In this document: positions 25,502-34,486 of the stretch, in pieces
Layout of the letters: the number at the start of each line of letters is the position of its first letter
How positions within the stretch are numbered: the first letter of the stretch is position 1
NCBI RefSeq assembly: GCF_030014955.1
Contig: NZ_JAGRPV010000001.1
Coordinates: forward strand, 1,364,001-1,428,000
Direction of reading: 5' to 3'
Source: Cohnella hashimotonis
GTDB taxonomy: Bacteria > Bacillota > Bacilli > Paenibacillales > Paenibacillaceae
Length of the DNA stretch: 64,000 bases
Notes under the pieces: generated by a model
What the model was told of the DNA's origin: nothing
The model's database searches: none
The model's input: only the letters and a program-made list of their open reading frames with translations
Program-made: the position numbers and the translations under genes

Positions 25502-25840
25502 ATGACGAGAGAGGAAGCCTATTACAATACATTAAACGCGATCGCCAAAATGCAGTGGAACATGGCGATGATCCTGGAAGCGAAGGCCTTCGAGGCGGAG
25601 AAGGTGCGCAACTGGCTGTGCATGCACGTCACGACGGACTCGATCCCGGATCATGCGTCCAACCTGTCTACCTCTCTGAAAATTCACGAGCAGAACGTGG
25701 AGCTGCTTGAGAGTCTGACCAAGCTGTGCCAGGGCATGAACCGCAGCATGAAAACGATCCTCACGCCCGCCGGCGACGAAGAGGAAGGCGGTCTGACCGG
25801 ACTGCTCGACGGCTTCGGAGGCAGCAACTCGGAAGGATGA
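25502..25840 (+). CDS. small helical protein of the glycan locus (paralogue 2)
   Basis: A 112-residue helical protein of unknown function. AIAKMQWNMAMILEAKAFEA matches the shared motif of the genes on both sides. The C-terminal 25 residues are acidic and Gly-rich (GLTGLLDGFGGSN), which resembles GLDGLLEGSADV in the middle of the preceding protein. GGGAGGAG lies nine bases before ATG 25502. Its stop overlaps the next start (ATGA), so translation is coupled. Confidence 0.7.
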   Translation: MTREEAYYNTLNAIAKMQWNMAMILEAKAFEAEKVRNWLCMHVTTDSIPDHASNLSTSLKIHEQNVELLESLTKLCQGMNRSMKTILTPAGDEEEGGLTGLLDGFGGSNSEG

Positions 25841-26127
25841 GCCGGCTGAACGCGGAGTGGGAAGCCAAGCTCGCCATGCTGAAGGCGATCGCGAGGAGCC
25901 AGGAAGCGATGGCGCGCATGCTGGAGAGCGCGGCCGACATCAGCGCGGCGGGCATGCCGTCAGCCGCTGCGCTTCGCGAGCATGTGCGCGTGCTGACGGG
26001 TCTGCAGGCCGAGATGGCGAGAAGCGTGGCGGGCATTTCCTGGAAGCCGCCCAAGCAGGGGAGGCCGGCAGGTCCTTGGTTGAAGAAGGCGGCGGCCGTT
26101 CGGCTGACCGTTGTGCGAGATCGCTGA
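25837..26127 (+). CDS. small helical protein of the glycan locus (paralogue 3)
   Basis: A 96-residue helical protein of unknown function. AIARSQEAMARMLESAADIS carries the shared motif. Unlike its two relatives it ends in a basic stretch (KQGRPAGPWLKKAAAVR). ATG 25837 overlaps the previous stop codon; GGAAGG is too close to serve alone, so it probably depends on coupling with the upstream gene. Confidence 0.65.
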   Translation: MSRLNAEWEAKLAMLKAIARSQEAMARMLESAADISAAGMPSAAALREHVRVLTGLQAEMARSVAGISWKPPKQGRPAGPWLKKAAAVRLTVVRDR

Positions 26128-26287
26128 GGCGACGGCAGCCGGGCGGGCGCTAGTGCGCTCGCGATGCTGGCGGCAGACCGGGGGGAGACATTGAGTCTCT
26201 TCGGCAGGGAGGCAAGGTTGGTGCGTTTGGCGTTGGCATCGGCGTTGGCAAATAAGAGCTTAATCCGATCTTGGAGGGGAAGCGGCT

Positions 26288-26575
26288 ATGGAGACGCTGG
26301 GGGTACACGCGCTGCGTAAAAAGAGTCGGGCGAAACCGGGACGAAGAGTCCGTCCGCTGCGGCGTAAAGCCGGTTTGGTCAAGCGAAGAAGCGGTCTGAA
26401 GAAACGCGCTGGCGCGGCCGTCGGCAAACGGCGGATCAGCCGTGTAAGAAGCCGGAGACGGAAAACGACGAACCCGGGTGCCAGCTTCAACCAGGCGTAC
26501 AACGAAGGGTACAACGCCGGTTTTGCCAAAGGCTTCGAAGACGGACATCAGCTGGCGTACGATCAGCAGGTTTAA
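26288..26575 (+). CDS. Arg-rich spore-surface-type protein with GYxxG C-terminus
   Basis: A 95-residue protein of two parts. Residues 1-62 hold about 27 Arg or Lys (such as KAGLVKRRSGLKKRAG). Residues 68-95 contain AYNEGYNAGFAKGFEDG, with an aromatic-glycine pattern every four residues, ending in AYDQQV. This is the same module that heads several glycosyltransferases in the locus, but here without an enzyme. I infer a structural coat or crust component or a scaffold. GGAGGGGAAGCGGCT before ATG 26288 sets the start. A strong terminator follows. I do not recognise a named family. Confidence 0.72.
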   Translation: METLGVHALRKKSRAKPGRRVRPLRRKAGLVKRRSGLKKRAGAAVGKRRISRVRSRRRKTTNPGASFNQAYNEGYNAGFAKGFEDGHQLAYDQQV

Positions 26576-26638
26576 ATGAACTATTGACGAAATTTGCCGA
26601 TTGATTATATACTATCCAAAAATAGGATAAACAAATGC

Positions 26639-26686
26639 GAGGAAGCACCCGCAGAGAAGCCAGATATCTCTCGTGCTTCCTTTTTT
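26639..26686 (+). terminator. terminator after the Arg-rich small protein gene
   Basis: GGAAGCAC and GTGCTTCC pair around a loop that contains a second small hairpin (AGAGAAGCC...TCTCT), followed by TTTTTT. Confidence 0.88.
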
Positions 26687-26735
26687 ATGCTTATTTAAGG
26701 GTCGCCGCATCGTCGCTATCCCGCCTCCATGTGCG

Positions 26736-26930
26736 ATAAGTGTTAAAAGGCAGCTAATTTAACGTTCATGGTGGGAGGGCGACGAATAGTTGTCAAAAAG
26801 CATTTAATAGTTCCGAATAGGGTGCGGGAGGCGCGATATCCGGTAAATAGATGCCTTTTAACAACTGTCGGACCAGTTGCAGGGGGTTCGAGCAGGAATA
26901 GATGTCTTCTAACAACTAATTAGATTTTGC
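26736..26930. repeat. four copies of a 20 bp element, two in each orientation
   Basis: AGTTGTTAAAAGGCATCTAT-like elements: forward near 26739 and 26789, reverse near 26850 and 26903. The inner pair could form a large hairpin of about 85 bases. The array fills the 388-base gap between the Arg-rich gene and the SLH gene; no gene is seen. Confidence 0.7.
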
Positions 26931-26963
26931 AAATCATCAATCATGAGAAACGGGGGATTCGTA

Positions 26964-28160
26964 ATGTTGGGTATGGAACAATTCGAACGGATGAAGAAAA
27001 AGGGGCGCGCCTTGCGACTCATATTTATTTCCTTTATGTTGACGGCGGTACTCATGCACACGGCTGACGCATACGGCGCTTCGACGGCAAACCATCTGGC
27101 AGCTGGAATAACGTCTAATGGATCCGTACCGTTGAACGACATCGGCGGCCACTGGGCCAAGCAAGCGATCGAGACCGCAGTTAGCAAAGGCTACATTAAG
27201 GGATACCCGGATGGCACATTTAAGCCGAACAAAGAAGTTACGCGCGCGGAATTTGTGAAAATGGTCTCGGATTCGCTGCACCTTCCAGTTAAGCCCGCCG
27301 CTACAGGCGCGAAGTGGTACACGCCGTACGTATCGGCGCTGAAAGCAGCTGCGCTTTTGCAGGATAGTGACCTGGGCACGGCCTGGGACGGTCAGATGAA
27401 CCGCACGGAAATGTCCAAGCTGCTTGTTCGCGGCACAGATGATTCCGTTCGCGGTAAGAAGGTAACGGATGGCGAAGCATTATTTAAATCGGCTTCGGCC
27501 GGGCTGATCGGCGGGATCGCGGACGGTACATTGAACGAGAAAGGAACGACGACACGGGCGGAGGCCGTGGCCGTGATCGAACGGCTTTCGACGGTTCGGG
27601 CGGGGGGCAAGTTGACGGCGGACAAGAATGCCGTGCAGAACGCGGCCATCATCTATAAAGGAACTAACCTGGAAGAAATTTGGGGCACAAAACCAGTCAC
27701 CTTGCCGTACAAGTTAGATATCAAAACAAAAGTAGAAGTAACGCTCAATAAAATGATCATTGTAGATTTGGATGATCCTAAGTCGCCGTTGCGGAATAAA
27801 TTCAAAAAACTTGTACGTTATCCGGACGTTAAAATCATCCAAAGCAAAGCTTACGTCGTGGCTTTGCATATTACGATAAAAAACCCTGCGGTGCAGGGGC
27901 ATAATCTTTATTCTTTTAATACCGACAGCGTCATCCCTAATCAAAGCTGGGGATACCATCTTGTTTATGAGGACGAAAATATTAATGCCTTTCCTATCTT
28001 GAACGCTATGTGGTTGGACAAAATCGCTACACAAAGCGGATGGTACATGATGGTCATTGACAAATCTGTTATTGATCAACACCCAGAGAAGAAGGTTCCA
28101 ATGCTAATTACTTTCAACGGATACAGATTGATGTTTGGAGAAACTGAGGTCCAGCAGTAA
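26964..28160 (+). CDS. secreted SLH-domain protein
   Basis: A 398-residue cell-surface protein. A basic start and hydrophobic core (LRLIFISFMLTAVLM) form a signal peptide ending near AYGAS. Three S-layer-homology units follow: about 50-95 (GYIKGYPDGTFKPNKEVTRA), 105-150 (KWYTPYVSALKAAALL) and 165-210 (GIADGTLNEKGTTTRAEAV). SLH units bind pyruvylated wall polysaccharide. The last ~180 residues are a unique domain. GGGGG seven bases before ATG 26964 favours this start over one seven codons upstream. Only one base separates its stop from the next start, so it is coupled to the giant secreted protein, and could anchor it. Confidence 0.85.
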   Translation: MLGMEQFERMKKKGRALRLIFISFMLTAVLMHTADAYGASTANHLAAGITSNGSVPLNDIGGHWAKQAIETAVSKGYIKGYPDGTFKPNKEVTRAEFVKMVSDSLHLPVKPAATGAKWYTPYVSALKAAALLQDSDLGTAWDGQMNRTEMSKLLVRGTDDSVRGKKVTDGEALFKSASAGLIGGIADGTLNEKGTTTRAEAVAVIERLSTVRAGGKLTADKNAVQNAAIIYKGTNLEEIWGTKPVTLPYKLDIKTKVEVTLNKMIIVDLDDPKSPLRNKFKKLVRYPDVKIIQSKAYVVALHITIKNPAVQGHNLYSFNTDSVIPNQSWGYHLVYEDENINAFPILNAMWLDKIATQSGWYMMVIDKSVIDQHPEKKVPMLITFNGYRLMFGETEVQQ

Positions 28161-28161
28161 T

Positions 28162-31100
28162 ATGAGAAAACTTCTTTCATACATCCTTCTCATCTGTATA
28201 ATTTCTTCTATTTGGACATTCAATCCGCTATTATCGGATGCTGCATCTACAGATACACAAACGCTAACTCTGAAATTCGGCGCAGCCGAAAATCAAATTA
28301 TTGATGACATAGCTTATCTACCTACCACTACCGTCGACTCAAAGGTACCGACATATTCTGGACGGACCATCAAGAGCTATACCTTGACCGTTAACGGAAC
28401 ATCGAAAGTTGTTAACAGCCCCAATTCAACAATTATGAACGGGTATATTCAGCTAACTGGCGTGGCCGGAAAGGCAACCCCCCTCACAGGAATCGGATTA
28501 TCAAACCCAGCTTTTACTGCTGATAGAACATCGGATGGGAAAAGGTGGAGAGCCGGCGCAACAAGACCAGGGTCAACTTCTGCCACTAAAATTGAATGGA
28601 CGCCACAATCCGGATCAGGGTGTATGTCAGGCAGCATTTCATCGTGCCCAGGGACAATTCCATCGAGTGTAACCTATCTCGATGGAACCACAGGCCCAAT
28701 AGATCATATGCGGTACTCTAACGGCGAGGCCGTAAGCAACTCGCCAAATGTTCCGCCAATCGATAGTATGACTTTATCATCTGGGAAAACCATTCCATGG
28801 TCCTCAATTGAAAAATGTAGCTTGGAAATAACTGGTGCTACCGCAGTAAGCAAAGGAGTATCTCTCATTAGTTTCGGAAAAGGCGCGACTTGCGGAACTG
28901 GAACTCTTGTAGGAAAGAGATCTTTAAACTATAGCGATGACAGAGCTGCCAGAGATTATACGGTTACAAGCACAGGATCTGGCCTGGCTGAACAAAGACA
29001 ATGGAAGTATGTTTTTGATACCACATGGAAAGCCACAACCTACGCCTACAAAGGTAGCATCACAATTAACTACGAACCAAAAACGCAACCAACCAACGGC
29101 TTTGAAGGCGACTTCGATATCCTTCCAGACAGCACGCTTACATACGGAGACACCTTCAGACTGCATCCGAAAGATATCAAAATGATCGGCAGCTGCACTT
29201 TCCAATCGATCAAATTCCGAATTGAACGAAACAGCCAGGTCTATACCGGAAATGCGATAAACAGCATGACGACTGACGATGTATACGCGCTCGCCAAGTA
29301 CCCTTATGTTATACTCGCCGGCGTATCGCACGACGTGTATATGCAGATCAATACGAGCTGCGGCAGCGATTGGGTCGGACCGAAGGAGCTCTACCTGATG
29401 GATCCGAATCCTGGCGGAGGAGGGCCTACACCGATACCAACGCCTAAGCCAGGCGAAAATCATCCGCCGGTAGCAACGATCTCCTGGGTAAAAGCTGGCA
29501 CGACGACGCCGACCGGCATCGTTGCCCAAGGATCGAAGATCGATCTTATCATCACGAGCATGTCGGATCCGGACTATCCCGATGATTGGGTCGAAGTACA
29601 ATCCTGGAACTTTACGGATAGCACTGATTGGCTCAAGACGGTACCGGACCAGTTTGGCGGAAATATCAAGCAGAACAGCTACAACAACATCACGGCCGCC
29701 GAGCTTGGGGCGCACAAGGTAGCGATGACGGTTGTCGACCTAAAGGGAGCAACCTACACCGCCTATGCGACGTTAAATGTCGCCGATTCGAAGCCGGTCG
29801 CCATTATAACGGCTCCGCTAAACGTCAAGGAAGGGCGGGCGCTGCCGTCCCCAATCCACGGTAATATGTCCTATAGCCCGATCGGTCTGCAGCTGGTCGA
29901 GTACGTTTGGACGAACAAACTGGACAAGTACATGACGCCCGGCGTGGAGACGGTAACGCTGAAGGTACGAGACGAGGAGAATCACTGGTCGGACTTGGCG
30001 ACGAAGAACATTAACGTGCTGCCCGATAATCCACCGATCGATACACTCTCTGTACCGGAAGAAAGCACACGTCTGAATTCAGTCACGATTCTGAGCAATG
30101 CTTACAGCCCGGACTATGACACGATCATTTCGCACAAGATGGAAATGAAGTATGACGCAGCGAATGACGGTTTTGCAAATGATGCTTGGCAAACGGTCGT
30201 CAACGGGAACGGCGATGCCGACAGTTTCACTTTCACGCCTAGTCGGGTCGGCAAATATTTGTTCCAGGAGACGGTCTGCGAGGACTACGGGAAATGCGGT
30301 AACACGGACGGACAAGCTGTCGCCGAACGTACCTTGAACGTCGTGAACATTGCGCCGATCGCGGACGTCAAAGCAAATTCCGATCTTTCTGACCCACCTG
30401 AGTCTACACCGATATTGATGAGCGACTTGTTCAATACTGGCCGGTTTTTCAACCTCAACAACAGTGTTGTAGGCGATAAGTCCAGCTGGGAGATTCAGAA
30501 CGGCATCCTGAAAACCAAAGTGCGCACGCCGCTGGGGAATATCTCTGAGGCTCACACGCCTATCATGCAGAAATATGAAGACAATGGCTCTCGAACTGGG
30601 ATTTACTTCACAACAACGATGAATAACGGTAATATGTACGGCGTATTTGCCGGCACCACGTTTGGATTCGATAATCCAAACGCCATCCCGTTCCAGAGCG
30701 CTCAAAGCTCGTTAAGCACTTCTAAACTTGAAATGGGGCTGCCGGGCCGCATTATAAGCTGGACCGAGGATGAGAAGTATACGTATGTTCAGACCACGTT
30801 AAACTATGATCCGCAATGGGGAACGCCTATTGACTCTATGTTGTATGCGTACAATAAAGACTTCACCGTAAAGTGGTCAAAAAATATAGTCGGCACACCG
30901 TCTATGCACCTCACGAGTAATTATCAGGGTCATAATCATCCAGGCCAGGATAGTCGGATCTTAAGTCATCACGGCAGACTTTACTTCTGGACGAATAGTA
31001 CGACTTCAGGGATGAATCCCAAACTTATCGCCTTGGATCGAGAAACGGGTACTCAGGCTGCTTCAGTTGATATTGCGAGCAGCGATGTCGCCTATTGGTC

Positions 31101-34100
31101 TGACATCGTTGCCGGTGTTTCCGATGGGATAATTGTTGGATTTAAAAAATATGATTTTGATTTAAATCCAAAAGGGGTCTGGTTTAATGCGAACATGAAC
31201 TTAGATTACCACCCCGTCGCGTTCTCTCAGCGCGCAGGTACGGCGGTAATCGCATCCAACGGGAATACGAATGAGGGTTTAAGAGTTGTCAGAACGACCG
31301 ACGGAGCTCTTGTTGGCGGACCTTATTCCGGCACTAGCTATGACACTCCACGTGGCGTCTTTGGATTTGACAACGCAGGAAATGTTTATAGTTCGGACTG
31401 GGGCAATCAAAACATTTGGCATTTCTATAAAATCTCTCTTAATGGCATCTCGACGCGGAGCCAGGACGTCAACGAGTATGCAAATCCGTTCCTGGGGATG
31501 GATTTGAAAAATCGGATATGGACCGGCGGCTTGAATTCCACAACTGACGTCTATACGAACAATTACGTAGTCAAGGTATTTAGTGCGGACGGCACTCTCG
31601 TAAAAAAGTTCGATCTAGACGTTAACACCTACAACATTTACGACTATATGTTTGTCGGCACAGATGGTCTCGTCACTTTATGGGGAATCGTTAGAAGAAC
31701 AGACGGTTATCACGGTATTTATGCCGTCATCGATCCAGATACGTTTAGCACCGTAACAAAGGGAGAAACGGCTCTCATCCATAGGTACTACGTTCCAACG
31801 TATATCCACCCTCACGGTAACCAAAGCTTTGTCATTGAAGTTCGGGATGGATATTCCAACGAGAACGCGCAATTTCTTGTAAGCACAAACGGTGCCATGA
31901 CAAAGCCAATGCTGCTGGAAGTCGGCGATTCAACGCCTGACCTCAATAGCGGACCGTCTGTAGCAGCCACCCAGACACTAAAAGCAAGCCTAAAAGCAGC
32001 TGCGCCGGATGGGAAAGGAACGGGCATTGCTTTCCGGATCCGCGACGATCGGAACTACTATAGTGTTGAGTGGGAAGCGAGCGAGCTGCGCGTCAAGAAG
32101 ACGGTGAACAGCACCGCGAGCATCGTTTGGAGCAAAGCGTTTCCGATGGTTGCCAATCAGGTGTACGACGTTAAAATCGTACCAGGCAGCAACACATTCG
32201 ATGTTTATGTGAACCGGCTCTTTCAAGCGACAATCAACGAATCCGTCTGGAAGGACGGCAAGTTCGGGATTATCAATCGATCTCAGCAGGACGTTTCGTT
32301 CCTTGGCGCATCCACCGAGACGACACCGGCCGGCTACGGACAGATCGACGGCATCGCGCTCGTCAGCCAACAGGTGAACTACACCTTGTCCTACGCCGAC
32401 GAAGAAAGCGATCCGCAACTGACGGCAAGCAGCACATGGGTGTACACGCATAATCCGAACGCGCTGCTGCAGCCGCTGGGAACGGCATCCTTTAGCGGCC
32501 AGACGTTGAATGCGCCGGTTACGAGCTTCCCGTACCCAGGTGACTATACATTCACGTATAAAACAAAGGACGATCCGCATCCGTCGCATCGCTATCCGGA
32601 CACTGCATTCAGCACCTATCGCCAGGAGTCCAACACGGTAACGGGCAAAATCCGGGTGCATCGCAGGCCGATCGCGGACTTTACGGCGACCTGGAATTCA
32701 AACGGTACGATCGCCTATGCCGACGCTTCCTACGACCCGGATCGTTACAATCCGGCGAATGGCTCGTTCTCCACGGAAAACACCGGCATCAACTACCAGG
32801 CGACGCGCGGCGTGCTCGAGTATCGGTACCGGTACCGCGCAGCCGGCAGCACGACCTATATCGAGCTGAAGCCGGCCAAGCTGTTCGGCGGCACATACAT
32901 AATTGAACTGTCCGTCCGCGACGAATACAATGCCTGGTCCGATTGGGCCACGCAGACGATCGTCGCCGGCGGCTCCACGCCGCTGCCGCCGAATCCGGGC
33001 TTTACGATCGCGCCGACGACGCAGTATCGGTTCACGGCCGTGACGTTCAATTCGACGGCCAGCGATCCGCAGGACGGGGCCCGGGAAAACGTGGAGCATG
33101 CTTACTATATAAAGAATGTGACGACAGGCGGGCCGGAATCGCTGCAGAGCGACGTCAGAACAAGCTGGATGAAGGAATTCAGCTCGCTCGGCGTTTTTCA
33201 GGTGCGTCAGATCGTCATCAACAGCTTCGGTCTTTACGCCGAGGCTACGCGGAATGTATCGATCGTAAACCGCAAGCCTGCCGCCGATCTAACGGAACCG
33301 GCCAGCACGAACGCGGCCTCGCCGACGATATACGAGACGCTCCGGCCGGCGTTCAAATGGACGTACAGCGACGGGGACGGCGATCCGCAGACGCAGTATC
33401 AGCTTCATTTTTATAAGGCCGACGGTACGTTCTACCGGGATTCCGGAACGATCGGCGGGTCTGATCTCGCTTGGACGCCAGCGGCGGACTTCGCGGACAA
33501 TGCGACCTATTATGCATACGTGCGCGTCATGGACGGCATGGATTGGTCGAACTGGAGCGCGCCGCACTACTTCCGGATTGCGACGAACAAGCCGCCGACG
33601 GCGGACTTGACCTGGACGCCGTCTCCCGTCTGGGAGGGCGATACGGTCAAGCTGCTGCCGACTCTGTCGGATCCGGACGGCGACCGGCTCGACGTGGTTT
33701 ATGAGATCGAGTCGCCGTCCGGCGTGAAGCGCACGGTGAACGAACAGCGGATGCCGCCTTACGGCGGCGCGGGACCTACGTTCGTCGCGATAACGCCGGG
33801 CAACTGGAAGGTGCGGCTGACGGTCAGCGACGGCAAGGCGCCTGCGGTCGCAGTCGTCAAGACGATCCTGGTCGCGCCGCTGGGCGTAACGGGTCAGGTG
33901 CTGCATACTGCGGCGTGGGAGGACAATCGTCAGCGCTACAATGCGGACCATCCGGGCAAGGAGCGGCCGGCCCATTGGTTCTGGGCAGGCGAGCAATTCG
34001 TGCTGGAAGCGGCGACGACGGACACCGGCGCTTCGTCGACGAAGGCCGCGACCGTCACGGCCGAAGCGGGACCAAGGCTGAAGGCGGCGCTGCAAGCCGT

Positions 34101-34299
34101 CATACCGGGTAAGCCCATAGCATGGAAGGGCGAGCTCGGCAGCGAGCAATTCGGAGGGCCGCTCAAGGAACTGCCGGAAGGCGACTACGCGTTCGAATTC
34201 ACGGCGGTGTACACGAACGGCGTCGTCAAAAAATCGTCGGTCGTCGTCCGCGTGACCGGCACGGTGGACGGCTTCGTGAACGTGCATCGCGTTCAATAA
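28162..34299 (+). CDS. giant secreted multi-domain surface protein
   Basis: A 2045-residue protein with a signal peptide (KLLSYILLICIISSIWTF). Residues 30-420 form a cysteine-containing N-terminal part (SGCMSGSISSCPGT, KCSLEITG), ending at a proline-rich linker (PTPIPTPKPGENHPP). Immunoglobulin/PKD-like units lie at about 430-740. Residues about 760-1240 look like a beta-propeller (LIALDRETGTQAASVDIA), about 1260-1410 a concanavalin/LamG-like sheet (FRIRDDRNYYSVEW), and about 1420-2045 more PKD or fibronectin-like units. It has no SLH unit or LPXTG signal, so retention may need its SLH neighbour. It may bind carbohydrate. Its codon use in 27.7-32 kb looks more AT-rich than in neighbours. A TTG nine codons upstream is an alternative start. 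Confidence 0.75.
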   Translation: MRKLLSYILLICIISSIWTFNPLLSDAASTDTQTLTLKFGAAENQIIDDIAYLPTTTVDSKVPTYSGRTIKSYTLTVNGTSKVVNSPNSTIMNGYIQLTGVAGKATPLTGIGLSNPAFTADRTSDGKRWRAGATRPGSTSATKIEWTPQSGSGCMSGSISSCPGTIPSSVTYLDGTTGPIDHMRYSNGEAVSNSPNVPPIDSMTLSSGKTIPWSSIEKCSLEITGATAVSKGVSLISFGKGATCGTGTLVGKRSLNYSDDRAARDYTVTSTGSGLAEQRQWKYVFDTTWKATTYAYKGSITINYEPKTQPTNGFEGDFDILPDSTLTYGDTFRLHPKDIKMIGSCTFQSIKFRIERNSQVYTGNAINSMTTDDVYALAKYPYVILAGVSHDVYMQINTSCGSDWVGPKELYLMDPNPGGGGPTPIPTPKPGENHPPVATISWVKAGTTTPTGIVAQGSKIDLIITSMSDPDYPDDWVEVQSWNFTDSTDWLKTVPDQFGGNIKQNSYNNITAAELGAHKVAMTVVDLKGATYTAYATLNVADSKPVAIITAPLNVKEGRALPSPIHGNMSYSPIGLQLVEYVWTNKLDKYMTPGVETVTLKVRDEENHWSDLATKNINVLPDNPPIDTLSVPEESTRLNSVTILSNAYSPDYDTIISHKMEMKYDAANDGFANDAWQTVVNGNGDADSFTFTPSRVGKYLFQETVCEDYGKCGNTDGQAVAERTLNVVNIAPIADVKANSDLSDPPESTPILMSDLFNTGRFFNLNNSVVGDKSSWEIQNGILKTKVRTPLGNISEAHTPIMQKYEDNGSRTGIYFTTTMNNGNMYGVFAGTTFGFDNPNAIPFQSAQSSLSTSKLEMGLPGRIISWTEDEKYTYVQTTLNYDPQWGTPIDSMLYAYNKDFTVKWSKNIVGTPSMHLTSNYQGHNHPGQDSRILSHHGRLYFWTNSTTSGMNPKLIALDRETGTQAASVDIASSDVAYWSDIVAGVSDGIIVGFKKYDFDLNPKGVWFNANMNLDYHPVAFSQRAGTAVIASNGNTNEGLRVVRTTDGALVGGPYSGTSYDTPRGVFGFDNAGNVYSSDWGNQNIWHFYKISLNGISTRSQDVNEYANPFLGMDLKNRIWTGGLNSTTDVYTNNYVVKVFSADGTLVKKFDLDVNTYNIYDYMFVGTDGLVTLWGIVRRTDGYHGIYAVIDPDTFSTVTKGETALIHRYYVPTYIHPHGNQSFVIEVRDGYSNENAQFLVSTNGAMTKPMLLEVGDSTPDLNSGPSVAATQTLKASLKAAAPDGKGTGIAFRIRDDRNYYSVEWEASELRVKKTVNSTASIVWSKAFPMVANQVYDVKIVPGSNTFDVYVNRLFQATINESVWKDGKFGIINRSQQDVSFLGASTETTPAGYGQIDGIALVSQQVNYTLSYADEESDPQLTASSTWVYTHNPNALLQPLGTASFSGQTLNAPVTSFPYPGDYTFTYKTKDDPHPSHRYPDTAFSTYRQESNTVTGKIRVHRRPIADFTATWNSNGTIAYADASYDPDRYNPANGSFSTENTGINYQATRGVLEYRYRYRAAGSTTYIELKPAKLFGGTYIIELSVRDEYNAWSDWATQTIVAGGSTPLPPNPGFTIAPTTQYRFTAVTFNSTASDPQDGARENVEHAYYIKNVTTGGPESLQSDVRTSWMKEFSSLGVFQVRQIVINSFGLYAEATRNVSIVNRKPAADLTEPASTNAASPTIYETLRPAFKWTYSDGDGDPQTQYQLHFYKADGTFYRDSGTIGGSDLAWTPAADFADNATYYAYVRVMDGMDWSNWSAPHYFRIATNKPPTADLTWTPSPVWEGDTVKLLPTLSDPDGDRLDVVYEIESPSGVKRTVNEQRMPPYGGAGPTFVAITPGNWKVRLTVSDGKAPAVAVVKTILVAPLGVTGQVLHTAAWEDNRQRYNADHPGKERPAHWFWAGEQFVLEAATTDTGASSTKAATVTAEAGPRLKAALQAVIPGKPIAWKGELGSEQFGGPLKELPEGDYAFEFTAVYTNGVVKKSSVVVRVTGTVDGFVNVHRVQ

Positions 34300-34307
34300 A
34301 AACAGTG

Positions 34308-34353
34308 AAAAACAGCTTCGGGAAGGGATAGCGCCTTTCCGGGGCTGTTTTTG
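34308..34353 (+). terminator. terminator after the giant surface protein gene
   Basis: AAAAACAGC-TTCGGGAAGG pairs with CCTTTCCGGGGCTGTTTTT, a long stem with T-run. Both sides carry A- and T-runs, so it could work in both directions. Confidence 0.88.
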
Positions 34354-34486
34354 CTTGCGCACGGACAATCGTCACGGGAAACAGGCGACTTGTCCGGGGC
34401 CGATCGCCCCGAATTGGCGCTTGCGGATGGATATGCGTCCACGTCCTGTCCGAGAGAGGCGCATATATTGTATCCGGGTGATGAAC

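Noticed and set aside
34462..34470. CATATATTG upstream of the CgeB-like gene as a sigma-K -10 box
   Set aside because: The -35 match is two bases off in spacing, and transcription would start on top of the ribosome site.
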